Notes: a model not told the origin generated them from the letters alone. A stretch of 64,000 nucleotides of DNA from Stercorarius parasiticus (GCA_013396915.1 VWZL01000585.1:62001-126000), one strand, 5' to 3'. Shown: positions 1-14,039, counted from the stretch's first letter. Program-made: numbers and translations.

Positions 1-1021
1 AGTTCTGTACAGATCTGAATCCTGATAGGTACACCACTGGCATAGAGCAGGGGATTGTCCAGGATGAGCAACTGCAATATGAACAGGCTGAAGGTGTCAT
101 CAGGGACAACATATGTCCTTCCAAAGGGCTGCAGCAAACCACAGATCTCTTGTGAGGAATGAGAAGTGGGTGTGCAAAACCAGCAAGATGACTGAAGGAA
201 ACTGGGCAGAGATCTTGCCCTTCATGGGGTGGAAAGATCTTGGGGCTTTGTGGTCTCTCTCTGACCTTTATGAAAAAGCTAACTTGAGAAGGGTAGTTCA
301 CGAAGCTTCTTCTTCAGCTTTCCTAATTCTCAAAGTCAGAATGAGTTAGTCTCAAAACTATTGGCTTCCTGCATTTTTTTTCCCTGTGAAACTGCTGCCA
401 AAGTTCTTCACTTTGTGTGGGCATAATTGGAATGCCATGGACATGACCTAAATCTTCCAACCCAAGATCTTCCTTCCCGAAACAGGATCACTGTTTTTGC
501 TGCTTTTCCTTTTTTTGCATTAGCCTTCAAGACAGGAGAAAACATCCAGGCTTTTTTTTTCCCAGAACTGAGGTATTTCTAACACTCTGACCATATGGTT
601 TTCATGACCTCCAAATTGTTACCGTGCGGCATTTTTGTACATTTCTAATACTTGAACTCTGGAGAGTCCCATGACTTCTGAAACTGCATCAGCATGTGCC
701 AGCAGACGCCATCTGCATTGTCCCACCATTAAAGTGCTCATTTCCCTTGCCTTGTTAAGGGTGCTGCGATGAGCCCTGGACTGCGATGCCAACAGAGGGG
801 CGTCTGCAAGACCACATATCACAGCCACACAGAGCCCAAGTTGATCAGCCTAAGATCTTTGATGCTGTCTGCTAAGATCTATGATGCAAGTGGAAAAAAA
901 AGGCAGCTGAACTTCCTGAGTTTGTAAATAAAGAGTGGTTTGTCATTTTGGTCTTTCAGGTGAAACAGCGAGAGATGGGCAACATGAACATCGACTGCAG
1001 TAGAAGCAGGTTGAGTCCATT
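1..1021. other. Intergenic, nothing recognised
   Basis: Short shadow frames only. T-rich tracts occur near 376 and 550. Confidence 0.6.
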
Positions 1022-1628
1022 TTATAGAATCATAGAATGTGTTGGGTTGGAAGGGACCTTTAAAGGCCATCTAGTCCAACCCCCCTGCAGTAAGCAGGGA
1101 CATCTTTAACCAGATCAGGTTGCTCAGAGCCTCATCAAGCCTGGCCTTGAATGTCTCCAGGGATGGGGCCTCCACCACCTCTCTGTGCAACCCGGGCCAG
1201 TGTCTCACCCCCCTCAGTGTAAAGAACTTATGTCCTAATGTCTAATCTAAACTGACCCTGCTCTAGTTTCAAACCATTGCCCCTCGTCCCATCGTTACAT
1301 GCCCTTGCAAACAGCCCCTCCCCGGCTTTCCTGTAGGCTCTCTTCAGGTACTGGAAGGGGCTCTAAGGTCTCCCTGGAGCCTTCTCTTCTCCAGGCTGAA
1401 CAACCCCAACTCTCTCAGCCTGTCTTCATAGGAGAGGTGCTCAGATCATCTTTGTGGCCCTCCTCTGGACCCATTCCAACAAGTCCATGTCCTTCTTGTG
1501 CTGAGGACTCCAGAGCTGGACGCAGTATTCCAGGTGGGGTCTCACAAGAGAAGAGTAGAGGGGCAGAATCACCTCTCTGGATCTGCTGGCCACAGTTCTT
1601 TTGATGTAGCCCAGTAAATTTTGCAGGA
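1022..1628 (-). repeat. CR1 LINE fragment, 3' part
   Basis: Reads in reverse on the plus strand, beginning with the CR1 tail ATAGAATCATAGAATG and GGTTGGAAGGGACC. On the minus strand it carries the C-terminal part of the CR1 reverse-transcriptase ORF (1441-1650 region; [15 protein letters not shown] and [10 protein letters not shown]). It is 5'-truncated, as is usual for CR1, and the frame is interrupted. Confidence 0.95.
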
Positions 1629-4600
1629 CCACGGAGCACAGAGAGCTCAATGTGAGCTATGTGGGGCTGCGGGGGCACTCACAGCTAGGAACTGGGGCAC
1701 TGCCTCACACAATGCTGCTGCACCGACCATCAAGCTGCCAGACTCAAAACCCTTCCCCCAGGCCCACCGCTTCTGTTTGCTCAGGTGGATGCTCCTGTCT
1801 TGTTCTGTCTTTCCCCATAACCTGTCACCTACATTTCCAACTTGTAGGGACAACATCGTGGCTGGAGGCTGAGATAATGTGTAAAGCATTAAAGATAAGC
1901 AACTGTTTGTCTTGGAAAAGGGATTTGTTGTTTGGCAAGGTGCAGAGCAGCTGTGTTATGCACAGGAGGTAGTTTTTTGACATAGTACAGGCTAATTTTG
2001 TTCAGGGTGTTCTGGAAGCAGGAGGCTGTGACGCGAGTTTGGTGCCAGTGTTGAGCAATGTAAAGGAGAGAAAAGTGCTTCATTGGTACAAAATGACCGC
2101 TTTGTGGTTTATCATCATGTTTGCTAAAAATGCTAGGGCTGCAAAATGATCTGGTTTCTTTGCTGTGTTATATGCTACATTTTAATCAATTATTTTAGAA
2201 TAATGTTAGAGAGGAATAACAAATTCAAGAAAAACACAAACAAAATGGTAAAGATGAGTCCTGATTTAAGAGAGAGATTGGTTTGAGCAAGGATCTGTGA
2301 AGGCCTAACCACAAACTATTTTTGCATCCAGATATGCCTTTGGACTGTGGAATATGAACCTCTTTGTTTCTGTTGGATGCATTGAGCTTGAAATCAGACC
2401 TGCTCATTCAGAACTGATTGACGCTGTTGGACGCTTGTGAGAAAGAGCTGTTTGTCTTAGCGAGAGCGGTGGCTTGCTGGGAAAAGCCATGGTGACATTC
2501 ATATTGCCTTGGTCTAATCATAACAAATTTAGTTTAACTTAAACCTACTGCCCATGAAAATTCTGGAAAGACTCTGGATTCTGGCCGTTACATGTAGATG
2601 GTGTGTGGAAAGGAAAATTCTGGCACAAATAGGAGGTATGGTCAGTTCAAAAGAAACTGGTTACGATGGCATACAGAAACATCTGCTTCACCTTGAAACT
2701 GAAGTGAGAAATTACCGCAAAGAACAGTAATGGATCTCCGCAGCTGAACAAACGTCCCAAGCAAGGGTAAATTTAGAAATTGCGTGGAATGCAAAGATAG
2801 TATGAGTATCTGAGGACCCCGTGTCTCAGAGCCTAGTTCACGGATAAAAAGTTGAAATGAAACATGGAAAGAAAACAAGTAGTGGAAGGAAAATTTTTCA
2901 GCCTCATAAACAGAACAGCAGCTGTGGAGGAAGTGCAGATGCTATACTTATGTGTATATGCACACACATAGACACATGTCATGGACATAATCAAGAGTTA
3001 AGAAAAACAGTGATCCCTAACCCCATAAGGACCTTCTCCTTCATGTTGGAAATAATAGTGGAATTCCAAGACTGACACCATTTAATATATTCCTTGCTTA
3101 TATAAATGTTTGGCCATTAAGTTTGCAGATGACATAGCTGGGATTAATATAATTATTGTGGAGGGCTATTTTTTCTTACAGGAACATTATTAGATGATCT
3201 TTTGAACTGAGGATTGAAAGCAGTAGCACAAAGCGCACAGCTGCTTTTTAAGAGAAAAGGAGCAAGAAATTTTTCAATACCCTGGTAAGTTGTTCCTGAG
3301 AGATGCTGGAGTAGGAGGCAGAAGGATGGACTGTCATTGTGACTCAGCTGTAAGAAAGCCTTGTAAGGCTGTGGGATACGTCAGACTTTAAAATCCTAGT
3401 CAAGACAGAGAAGCGTTAGTGTAATCATAGAAACTGGTTTTGAGACCCCATTTGGAGTATTGGGTACAGTTTTGATCCCTGATGTTTAAAAGAAAATATG
3501 TACATAAAGTGGAGAGGAGCAAAAGGATTCCTAGGATGGCCAGGTCAGCCTTCAGAGATTCATTCCTATGAAAAAAAGAGTGGAGAGTTTGCCTAGCAGA
3601 TAGTAGATTTACAGAATATGCCAAGTTTCTCTATAAGCATATAAAGAAAGAGATTACTTCTGTTCAAGGTTAATTCTGAGCCCAAGACTAATGAATTATG
3701 AATAGATGAAGTTGAAAATTGACAAAAGCTTTGTAACCATTCTGAACAGCTGTTCGGCTTTCTGTGTGATTTAGGGGATTGCTTCTATATGGAGTTAAAG
3801 GAGATTATCAGAGGGTAATCTTAGAATAAGGGGTGGAAATTTTAATGGTACAAATCCTTTGATTACCAGTAGTGTTAGTTGTGGTAAGAAAGGGATGGAG
3901 AGTATTTGACAGCTGTTAATCTTTGGTAATATCAATATTCCATTACTGCTCTGGGATTCTTCTTGTCATCTGCTGAGGTCAGGAAGTTTTTGTTTTCTCC
4001 CTGGTGCAAGCTGCATCTGGGGTGTTTTCCTTTCTGTAAGTATCAGATATGGATGACGATTGGAGTCAAAGAGACTGCATGAGGTGTGCTGGCTCTTTTG
4101 TTGGTATCAGATGCTGCGGTACTTAACGGTCTGCCTTATTCATGCACTTCTGGCTTAGTAGATGGCCACATTTCAGAAGAGAAAGGAATTTTTTTCTTAG
4201 TCTGGCAGTGACTGCAATGTGAAGTGTAGCCTTCCAACCACCAGCAGGGAGTTTCACGTGATAAATGTTCATTCTATTGCTAAGAAATTAGAAAACATTT
4301 TTTTTTGTTTCTAATATATCTCTTAAGTGGTGATTTACAACAAGCTTCAGTAACACAAAGTATGAGGACGCTCTTTTGGCTAATAGTAGGAATAGCTGCT
4401 GTTTCTTGGAAACTCATCATCTGGAAATGATGGAAAAGAGGAAGACTTAACGTTAAAGACGTAATGCAACTGCATAGGAAACACATCCAGCTACTGGCTT
4501 CATCACATGCGGTCTTTCCATTTGAAAGATCTCTTAATTTGCCTTTCTTGCTGTCTGTTTCACGAGAAAGAGAAAACACCAGAAGTAATACTGAAATGTA

Positions 4601-6636
4601 CTGGGTGCTCCTACTTTTTCATTGTTTTATAAATCCCTGTGCAAATAACTTATTTTGCATGGTGGGGAAAAAAAAAAAGAAGGAGAAATTAAATTATAGC
4701 ATGAGGAACTTTGTCATTATCCTGGAGATGTTTAGTTTGTACTCCGAGTGCTTCCCCAAATGTAGCAACTTGCTAACTCGTCAAATACAGACTTCAAGAG
4801 AAAAACAGCATTTCAAGAAGGGGTCCTCAGCCTCACTTATTTAAGCAGATGATTAAGCGTAGGATTGAATTATTGTCCTCATGTTTTATTGTACATACTT
4901 ATGAAGTTTATTTCCATGTGCCTTTCTATGACTAATGGCTTTATTGCAGTATGTGAAATAGTTGGCACAGATTAAAAATAATCATAACAAATTGCGCAGG
5001 ACTGTTGTGCAATAATGAAGACAGACATGAGCAGACACAGAAAATTCCGACCCTTCTCTAGGCTTCTACTGAGATGTTACTAAAATTTATAAATACCTAT
5101 TTCTTCATTGTCTCATCCCCATTGGATGTGATCTTTCCATACCCTGAAGTGCAAGAGAAGTCTCTCATAGATACAAAAAAAAAAAAAACAAACCACCAAA
5201 AATGGGGAGAGCGTGATTTCCCGGTGACTTGAATTATCTCATTGTTCAGATGAGGGAAAATACTGCTGTTCTGATTAAGGATTTGCGTGCATTTTGCTGA
5301 TTCTGGTGGGTTAATCTTGTCTGTCTGCCAGGTGCCCACCCTGCCACGCTCTTAGTCTCCCTCCTCAGCAGGACACAGGGAGAAAAATAAGATGAAAGCG
5401 TTCATGGGTCAAGAGGAGGACAGGGAGATCACTCGCCGATTACCATCACATGCAAAACAGACTTGACCTGGGAAGGTTCATTTAATTTATTTCCAGTTAA
5501 TAACAGAATAGGAGAGTGAGAAATAAAAACAAAATTTAAAAAAACCTTCCTCCCACCCCCTTTTTTCCCAGGCTTAACTTCACTCCTGACTCTTCCTCAG
5601 CTTTGGCCAGTGGTGGGTCTGTTTTGGAGATGGCTGGAACTGGCTTTGTCCAACATGGGGACAGCTCCTGATCTCTCCTCACAGAAGCCAACCCTGAAGG
5701 CCCACCCTGCTACCATGAGGACCCTCTAAGGCCTACCATAGTGCCTCCGCCAAGAAGATATTAAGTTTAGACTCCCTTAGGCAATGGAAAAGCCTAAATG
5801 TGGGCTGCTGTTACAGTTTTGAACTACAGAAACTTTTCTGGGATCTTTGTTATCTAATATGCTGCAGCTGTAAAATACTAATAACCACTCTGAAAGATAT
5901 GCACTTTTTTAACCCTTATTTCTAAAGTCTGACATACTAATGAACTGAGTGTCCTTAGGAAGGTCCTTAAAAAGCCTGTTGCAACTGCCTAAATTTTCCC
6001 TTCTCTAATGGGGGAAAAATGTCTCCTCTCTGTTCCCATCCTGAGGATATGCCTAAGTCTGCTGCCTGTTCTCTCCTACAAGCTATTCCTGCTGCTCTCT
6101 TTCCCTGCATCTCTTCCTCCTGTCCTAGGGTACCCTGAGTCACAGGTGGAAATGCTTCCTGGCTTCTGCTCCAGCATTTGATTGTCCCAATGAGCAAAGC
6201 AAGCTGGAAACCTGTAAGGACTCCAGCAATAGGCAGGTGAGAGAGAGCTTGATGAAGCTATGATGATAATAAATGAGAAATGAGTCTGGCTCCCAGACAC
6301 ATTAGCTCTGCTGGGTAGGTCACTGAGGGCATGCCTATGCGAGTGTCACATACTTGCTCCATGCAGGTCTCCAGCTGACCAACGCACTGCACCCTGCCTT
6401 GCCAGGGAGGCCAGAGATGGTGCTGGGCTGGAAATGGGGCAGAAATATACATGTCTGCAACGAGGTGCAGAGACACAACCAGTATAACCCTCAGCAACCT
6501 TCAACAGCAGGGGAGAACATGTCCCTACATTCACCTGAAAGCTTTCTAAATTTAGCCGATGTCAGCCCGTATAAGTTATTACAGCTCTGCGAGACTGTGA
6601 GGGTCTGGTCCTACACATTAAAAGCACAGTTTTTGT

Positions 6637-6697
6637 TTGGTTGGGTTTGGTTTGGTTTTTTTTTGTTTGTTTGTTTTTGTTTGTTTTGTTTTTAAAT
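6637..6697. repeat. T/G-rich simple repeat (TTTG)n
   Basis: An irregular run of TTTG and TTGG units with a T10 tract on the plus strand. There are no neighbouring gene features. Confidence 0.85.
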
Positions 6698-8616
6698 CTA
6701 AATCTTCTGTCTTGAAAAAAGTTGTCTCGCAAGCTAGAAAAAGGATTTTTCATACCATCTGGCTGATGGTCCCTAGTCAGGTATTCTCCATCTGTGGCCA
6801 GCAGTACTGGGGAAAAAAGCTTTGAGGCACACGCAGGACACAGATGCAACAAACTTCTCCTGGGGCAAGTTTCTTGCCAATTCAGAAACCAGTTCTTGGC
6901 CTGTGGAAATATCAATTGTTAGGGATGAATAAAACCATTCTTGATTCGTCAGGATCTGCCACATCTCCTTGAGGATACATTTCTTACTAGCCGAAATGAC
7001 AGTTTAGGATAATGCATTGCTGCTATTTCAAATACCCCATGCCTAAAACTAATCAAAATCTTATCTAAGTACATTTAAGCTTTAATGTTGGTAACTTGCG
7101 TTTGGTGGATTTGAACCATAAAAGCCAGGATAGAACAGTGACTTTGGTTGTGTCTGTCTGATTCAGAGACACCAGCCTTTTTAAAATAAAACAAAACCAA
7201 ACAAATGCTCTTAGAAGCACAAGGTGATTTCCAATAAGTTTCAGTTTTGTTCACAGGTTGGGTTTTTTTTATTCCATCTGTTTTATGTATTGTCCTGCAA
7301 TCATAGTCTTAGTCATTACGTTACAGGGTATGAAGTATTTGAGACATTTTCATGCTGAATAAACCTAAGACCTGAGTTTTAAATATAGAAAGCTTTCTAT
7401 GTTTGAAGCGCAGTATGTCTTTCTCTGTTCGTGTGTCTCACCATCATTGTTATGCTGTTTTGATGCTGTTATCTATTTTGGTCATAAACTTTCATAAGCC
7501 AAAGGAGCTGATCATTTGTGAAGTTTTGGTGGTCACTGATTCTCATGTGTAGTTTCAGAGAAGCCACATGATAGTGAAAGGAGGAACGTAACGAATCCTC
7601 TCTCAACAGGATCTGAAAGGGGATTCACGCAGGGTATCTTGCTGAGGTTGCCAGTTTTTCTGTGTGCTGTAAGCAGCAAATCTCTTCTCAGAACAAGAAC
7701 TTGGACATAAACGAAACATAGCCAAAGAATACCTGTGCTGGCTTTCATGCAAATGGCAAGCTGTAAGCAAAAAGCCTCCCCACAGGAGTAACTCTTCCTG
7801 GCTCACACACCCTTTCCACTCTAGATGAGAACCTGCAGTGATCAAAAATACAGTCCCTGTTGTCATTGGCAGTCATGCTCCAAAAGTTATCCCTTTTGGT
7901 GCTGCAGTACCATGTTTGTGATTTGTAGCCACTATGTTTGAGTTCTACATCCACGCTTAATTGTTTCAAATTGCTGTGGTTTTTGTTTGTTGAGGAAAAA
8001 GAATGTTAAACCCCAGCTTGTCCTAGTGTAAAGAATTATCCGTGTTGGTTGTTTTGGTTTTTTTTTCAAGTTTCTTCATCTGTGGAAGCATTCTTTGAAA
8101 TGATCCCTGTAGGCTTGGTCCAGGGAAGAAGAGAGGTAAAATTTGGACATCTGGCAGAGCAAATGGTTTGAGGAGGAAGGACTGTGCTTGACCAGGGACT
8201 TGGGGGTATTTTTTGACTAGAGGAAGCCTATAACAAAAGGACAAACTCCATTTAAACTACAAGTGAAACAGGCAGCTGCCACTTCAAATCCAGAAAGGTG
8301 TCATCAGTGAGCCTTTCAAACTAAAGAGCAGGGGAAAATTCCCAGGGAGTAAAGCACACAAGTTTCAAGATGACACAACCACTGCTTATGAAGTCACAGT
8401 AGTTCTGTGTCTGTGAGGAAAGGCCAGAGGACAGCAACGGAAAAGAAAGTCAAAACACCGGTGCAACCATTTCTAGGCTAGATGTGGTCATACTACACAC
8501 ATCAGAAACTTGATGGACAAAATATAGTCCATCCAAGTGGTATTTCTGTTAACACTGTGACAAATTGTAGAGAGGAGAGACAGAGTGAGATCTTCTGCTG
8601 AGGAAAAAGTGAAGTA

Positions 8617-8665
8617 TGTACGTATTATATGTTTATAATATGTATATTATATAATAAAGAATATG
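8617..8665. repeat. AT-rich low-complexity tract
   Basis: Alternating TA/AT sequence around TATATTATATAATAAAG with several short self-complementary stretches. Nothing else is recognisable. Confidence 0.7.
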
Positions 8666-10182
8666 TATTTCATATTTCTTTAAAATACATACGGAAGTAA
8701 TTTTAGAGTCAAACCAGGTGAACGAGCTAGCAATTTCAGCAGTACTACAGAATCCAATCGATTAAAATTCTGGGCCCAGTTAGGAAAAGCGTAGTTTAGG
8801 GTCTGTGTTAACTAGTCCCCACCAGGATAACAATGTAATCTGTGATACACCGAGAGAAGTCACAGAGGCTGCAAGGGCAGGAAATGCAGTAGTAATGGAA
8901 GACTTCCTCTACCTCTTCCTTTTCCCCACACCCACAGATCGGGCAAGTGTCACGTCAAGACACGATGTACATAAGAAATTTTGAAATGCAGTTAGTGGCG
9001 GCTTTCGGGAAGAGCTGACAAGGAAGCCTGCAAGAGGCAGTGGGGTCCCTTCCTTTTCCTCTGCATATCAGCTGTGGTCCCAAAGGCTGTAATTGCTCTA
9101 CACCAGCAGTTGCATTGCACTCTCGGCATCCCTGCAGGAGCCATCAATGATGAAAGAAGCAGCCCCTCCATGCTCACAAAGGCAGTCAGCTTCAAAAAGG
9201 GAAACTGTATAAGAATGAGGAAGCTTGTCAGGAAAAGAGTGATAAAAGATGCGGTGAGAGTTTACCTTTCCAGGAAGAATGGGTTTACACCCCATGTTGG
9301 AGACTCTGAGCCAGCATGTATCGCCCATCCACATCTAGGAAGGAGCTGAAGGAAGCAGCTGGCTGAACGGCCAGGCAAGGGTGGTACTGGCAGCCACGGG
9401 GCATTCTTCAAAAAGCTGAATGAAATGAGGAGAATAGACAGGGTCTTGAACTCCGCCACCTTACTTGTAAAACACAGCAAGGCTGGTCCAAAAAAATCTG
9501 AGGAACAATCATGTCCATTTTTAATCAGTTCTAGAGCCTGCTGGGGGGGTAGGGGCTACTTAGTACCAGAGAAGCACCCACAGGAGGTAAGGTCACAGCA
9601 GAAAAGCTAAACAAAGCATGTGGCTTTGTGTTTGATGTGGGAGGAACAGGCACGTTTCCTCCACTAGCATGCGTCACAGCATCTGCTTAGCAGAAAGGTG
9701 TGTGAAAGGTGATGAGACGAAGCTTAAATAGCTGCTGTTGGTCACTGGTTGCTACATGGAGCTGCTTTCTGTTCTAGTATCACTCTTGAGAGTCAGAAAA
9801 ACACATAGCAAAACCACTTGGTAACCTTACACAAATGATTTATGCCCTACTGGGCCTCCTTTGCTTCCTATAAAATTGGGATAATGGCTTTCTCCTAAAA
9901 GTCCTCCATCGGTTATGTGGGATTCCAGTACTGCAGCGGTTGTGCCTGTGCAGCGCACTGTGTAGACAGGACTGGTTACTGCCATGAGTAACTCCCTGCC
10001 CGTACCTCCACACCATCATCACCTGCTTGCAAAGAGGGCAATACTGAATGAGGAACCTCTGTGAGTCAATATCTAAATGGGATATTGAGGGTTTGTGGGT
10101 CTGTTTCTTTGAGTAGCTTGTTTTTCTGCATATCTGAGATGCTTTGAGCCTGATTTCTCTGGGGCTGTGATCGCAGACATCA

Positions 10183-10203
10183 GGGGCAGGGGTAGGGGTA
10201 GGG
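10183..10203 (+). other. G-quadruplex-forming motif
   Basis: Four G-runs (4, 4, 4 and 3 G) are separated by the two-base loops CA, TA and TA, the classical intramolecular G-quadruplex pattern. A further G-rich stretch follows to about 10260. Confidence 0.7.
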
Positions 10204-12547
10204 CTTTGTTTGGTGTGGCATTGGGTTGTAGGTTTGGGGGTGATGTTGGGGGGAGGTTAAGCATTTTGACTTAAAACTTAATCTAATTTTAGATGCCTGA
10301 ATATCAGGAGTTTAGGAGAAGGTAGGCTCTAAGACTTGTTTTTTACTTTGTATATGACTTAACGTGTGCATTTAGAGCTAAAGAGAAAGAGTACAAGTAT
10401 GATTGTTTTGGAAAGAGACCTCCTTAAACACAACTAATAGTGTAGAACTACAAATAATCCAAACCCAATAGCTGGAAACATGTGGAACTAGGATGCTGGT
10501 GGAACAGCATTCCTTAGTGGACTTACAATAGCTCACAGCAGGTAACAGATGTGTGGTCAAAGAGAAATATGCACAGAGAGAAATTCTTGGACATGTGAAT
10601 TAAATTGTAACCTATCCATTTCTTCTGGAAAAGAAAATATCCTTCCTGCTCAGTATGGAAGATAAATCTGAGACTTGATTCTTCTCTTGTTTATAAATGC
10701 TGAATAAGCAGGTCTTTGCGCACAATAAGAGTCTTTGCAAAATATGTCAAATTAATATTGATACTAACTATGCTGCAAAAGAACTGAAAATTACAATTAG
10801 CAATGGCTGCTGTCCATACATCAAATGCAAAGCAGAAATGTCTGTTAAACACCTCAGATTGCACTTGTGGTGATAAATTACTGTAAAGATTGATTGGTGG
10901 TCGAGCACTCGCAAGGCAGGAAATGCAGCTTTAGAGCCCCCTCTGCAGCTTTGGCTTGGTTCCCGGTGTACAGAAATCAGGGCAAGCTTTTATTCACGGA
11001 TCGTATTCTCACCGATTGTATTGCATGTTTCAGGACCTTGCCTTCTTCAGTGCGAGGATGACGATGTTCCTTAATATTTTTTGTTGTTGTTGTTAGAGTG
11101 CAAAATGACCTTTTCATCTAGCCTGCACCTTTGGATTCTTGTAGCTCTTAAAAGTCAGTCTAGCATCTCAAGTCAGAGAAAGAGGAGTGTACGCTTGGCA
11201 GCCACTTCGAAAAGGTTTGGGATTTTGTCATTTGCTTAACAACACACAAATATGCTGTTGGCAGAGGGAGGGACAAAAGTATAATGATCAAATCATCCGT
11301 AAGTCATCTACCTGTGAGGCTACTGTCTGTCAGCTTGCAGTCCTCTGTTCTGTGCCCTATACATGCCCCAATTTCTGTAGCAAATACAACGGAGCTTAGA
11401 CAGACTAGATCTTCCTTTCTTATGGAATAAGATCCACCCCAATGGATGTATTTGCTGTGCAGAAACTAGAATTACAATTAGCATTTGCAAGGTGGTTTAC
11501 ATTCTGATATTTCCTAAACTTTGAATACGTGAGATGATGACACGAAAATACTGTCTTTTAAAGTGTTTTCTTTGTGCCCCTCTGTTAACAGTGAAAGAAG
11601 AGAGGCAAAACAGGACTGGGGTCCTGAAGCATGAATTAAATAGAAATAAGGTGTCAAAATTCCAAAGTGGACTTTGGGATTTTTGTGCAGTCTCCTGCAG
11701 TGCAGGGAGGGAGAAGCTGCCTGAGACAGGCTCCAAACTCAAGGTGCCCCACACACTGCTTGGGCTTGTGCCTGGGGCGGCCCAGTCATAATATGCCAAT
11801 GGCATAATATTGCATTGCTCCCTGGCAGTCCTGGGGCAGAGGGGGACCTGCTTTCTGGGTGCCAGTTTCTCCAATGGGCTTCATCCAGTAAATATTTTCA
11901 GGGTCTTAACAGGAGAAAATTATGGCCAAGTGAAGAGAGAGTAGCTAAGTCTGCCTGCAGTAAAACACAGAAGCAGCCCTCTTTTTGCCCTTTGCAGAGC
12001 AGAGGTGATAGCAACAGTCACCACCATAACCCACAGCAAAAGGTGAACAGGAAAGCTGCAAGAAGGCACATCTGCATTTCCTAGTCCGTGGGCATTTTTG
12101 TTGCCAGTACAGAACAGCCACGGCCATTCAGAAGAAGTGATTGTCTGCTTTAAATTACCTCCCTAGGAAAAAGTATGAGGTAGACTTACAGAATCCTCTG
12201 TTTATGTGCTTTGCTCATATAGTTCAGCCAAGTGGAAACTGCTGTGGGTATGCTCCCTAGCATGGTCCTTTTTCAGTGCTTTGTCAAAATGCTTTTGTTG
12301 TCTCTGCTGCTCTTATGCAGGTATTAGCTTATCTTGGAGGTAGAGGTTCCATCCAAAAGAGGGGATGAGCAAGACTGAGTTTCTTTCAAGGCTTGTCTAA
12401 TGGCTTATATCTCTGTTGCCTACTGTAGCAGCTCCATCTAAGCACATTCTTTCTGGAATATCCCAAATGAGGGATGAGAATCAAAGCAAGGTTTCTTACC
12501 CCTGAACATTGGTCAGGTCCTTCCAGAGAGGATGCAAGCCTTTTAAA

Positions 12548-13528
12548 TGTAGCCTCCAAAGAGTTGTGGTGAATGGAGTTAAATCCAGTTGGTGGCCAGT
12601 CACAAATGGCATTCCCCAGGGCTCAGTGTTGGGGCTGGTTCTCTCAAATATCTTTATCAATGACCTGTATGAGGGGATTGAGCGCACCCTCAGTAAGTTT
12701 GCAGGTGACACCACGTTGGGCAGGAGTGTTGATCTGCTTGAAGGTAGGAAGCCCCTACAGAGGGATCTGGACAGGCTGGATCGATGGGCTGAGCCAATGG
12801 TATGAGGTTCAACAAGACCAAGTGCCGGGTCCTGCACTTGGGTCACAACAACCCCATGCGGCACTAAAGGCTTGGGGAAGAGTGGCTGGAGAGCTGCCTG
12901 GCAGAAAAGGACGACAGCCAGCTGAATATGAGCCAGCAGTGTGCCCAGGTGGCCAAGAAGGCCAACAGCATCCTGGCCTGTATCAGGAACATTGTGGCAA
13001 GCAGGACTGGGGAAGCGATTGTTGCCCTGTACTTGGCACTGGTGAGGCTGCCCCTTGAATACCGTGCTCAGTTTTGGGCCCCTCGCTACAAGAAAGACAT
13101 TGAGGTTCTGGAATGTGTTCAGAGAAGGGCAACAAAGCTGGTGAGGGTTCTAGACCACAAGTCTTATGAGAAGCGGCTGAGGGAACTGGGATTGTTTAGT
13201 CTGGAGAAAAGGAGGCTGAGAGGAGACCTTGTTGCTCTCTACAACTCCCTGAAAGGAGGCTGCAGTGAGGTGAGGGCTGGTCTCTTCTCCCAAGAAACAA
13301 GCAATAGGACAAGAGGAAACGGCCTCAAGTTGCAGCAGGGTAGGTTTAGATTGGATATTAGGAAAAAATTCTTCACCGAAAGGGCTATCAAGCATTGGAC
13401 GAGGCTGCCCAGGGAAGTGGTTGAATCACCACCCCTGGAGGTATTTAAAAGACAGGTAGATGTAGTGCTGAGGGACATGGTTTAGTGGTGGTTTTGGCAG
13501 TGTTAGGTTAATGGTTGGACCTGATGAC
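12548..13528 (+). repeat. CR1 LINE fragment, left part, split by a retroviral insertion
   Basis: Plus-oriented CR1 with recognisable reverse-transcriptase sequence. GIPQGSVLG and the following [10 protein letters not shown] lie in the frame 12509-12805, and the catalytic ADD box is mutated to AGD. A frame change near 12805 is followed by the C-terminal region 12928-13485 ([16 protein letters not shown] to [13 protein letters not shown]). The element breaks off at GGTTGGACCTGATGAC, and its tail resumes at about 15135. It is a non-functional relic. Confidence 0.93.
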
Positions 13529-14021
13529 TGTGTGAGCCAATGCAGGCAGGACACAGGAACAACCACATAACCACGGAGGAAAGGCAAAGAACAAGTTTAA
13601 TCTTGATACCTCACAGACCGGGGAATCTCTGAAGCAACACTCAGGCAGAGGCATGCAAACAGGGACCGCAGGCACTGCGGAGTGAGAAAGTCCTTGTTAG
13701 CAAGAGTTCTTGGCAGCAAGAGAGTCCTTGTTAGCAAGAGTGCACGTGGACTCCCTGTTCTTGCTGGTATTTAAAGGGTTTGAACAGGCATAGTTTTTCC
13801 ACTGTGCTTTGATCTTCTTCAACGACAGGCCAGGATTCTCAAGCAGCTAGATAAGGTGTCCCTGAGTCCATCACTCAAACCACCAAGTGCAAGTGTTTTT
13901 CTTGCAGTTGCCCGAGACCGAATAACAATTAGTGTGATATATGTGTTTTCCGGTACCCCAGGTGCGAGACACTTGAGCGTATTTACAATCCTCGTCACAG
14001 ATCTTCCGTTGCTTTCCCACA
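13529..14021 (-). repeat. 3' LTR of the retroviral fragment
   Basis: About 493 bp, starting TGTGGGAAAG on the minus strand directly after a polypurine tract and ending CTCACACA at the junction with CR1. It has a TATA-like TTTAAATA (13775-13768) and ATTAAA near 13600 as a possible poly(A) signal. An 18-bp unit occurs at 13689-13706 and 13723-13740, with a diverged copy between them. Confidence 0.6.
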
Positions 14022-14037
14022 TTTCACCCCCTCGCTC
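14022..14037 (-). other. Retroviral polypurine tract
   Basis: The minus strand reads GAGCGAGGGGGTGAAA immediately before the TG of the LTR, the position where plus-strand DNA priming occurs in retroviruses. It fixes both the LTR boundary and the orientation of the element. Confidence 0.6.
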
Positions 14038-14039
14038 AA

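Larger units (their letters stand above)
1629..12547. other. Intergenic stretch without recognisable genes
   Basis: About 11 kb of mostly AT-leaning unique-looking sequence. No open frame exceeds 126 codons and none shows a known domain. Apart from the simple repeats and the G-rich motif listed separately, there are poly-A runs near 4669 and 5167. Old, diverged transposons may be present but are beyond recognition by eye. Confidence 0.55.

Noticed and set aside
12928..13485. A 185-codon plus-strand frame that looks like a gene.
   Set aside because: It is the C-terminal part of a CR1 LINE reverse-transcriptase ORF.
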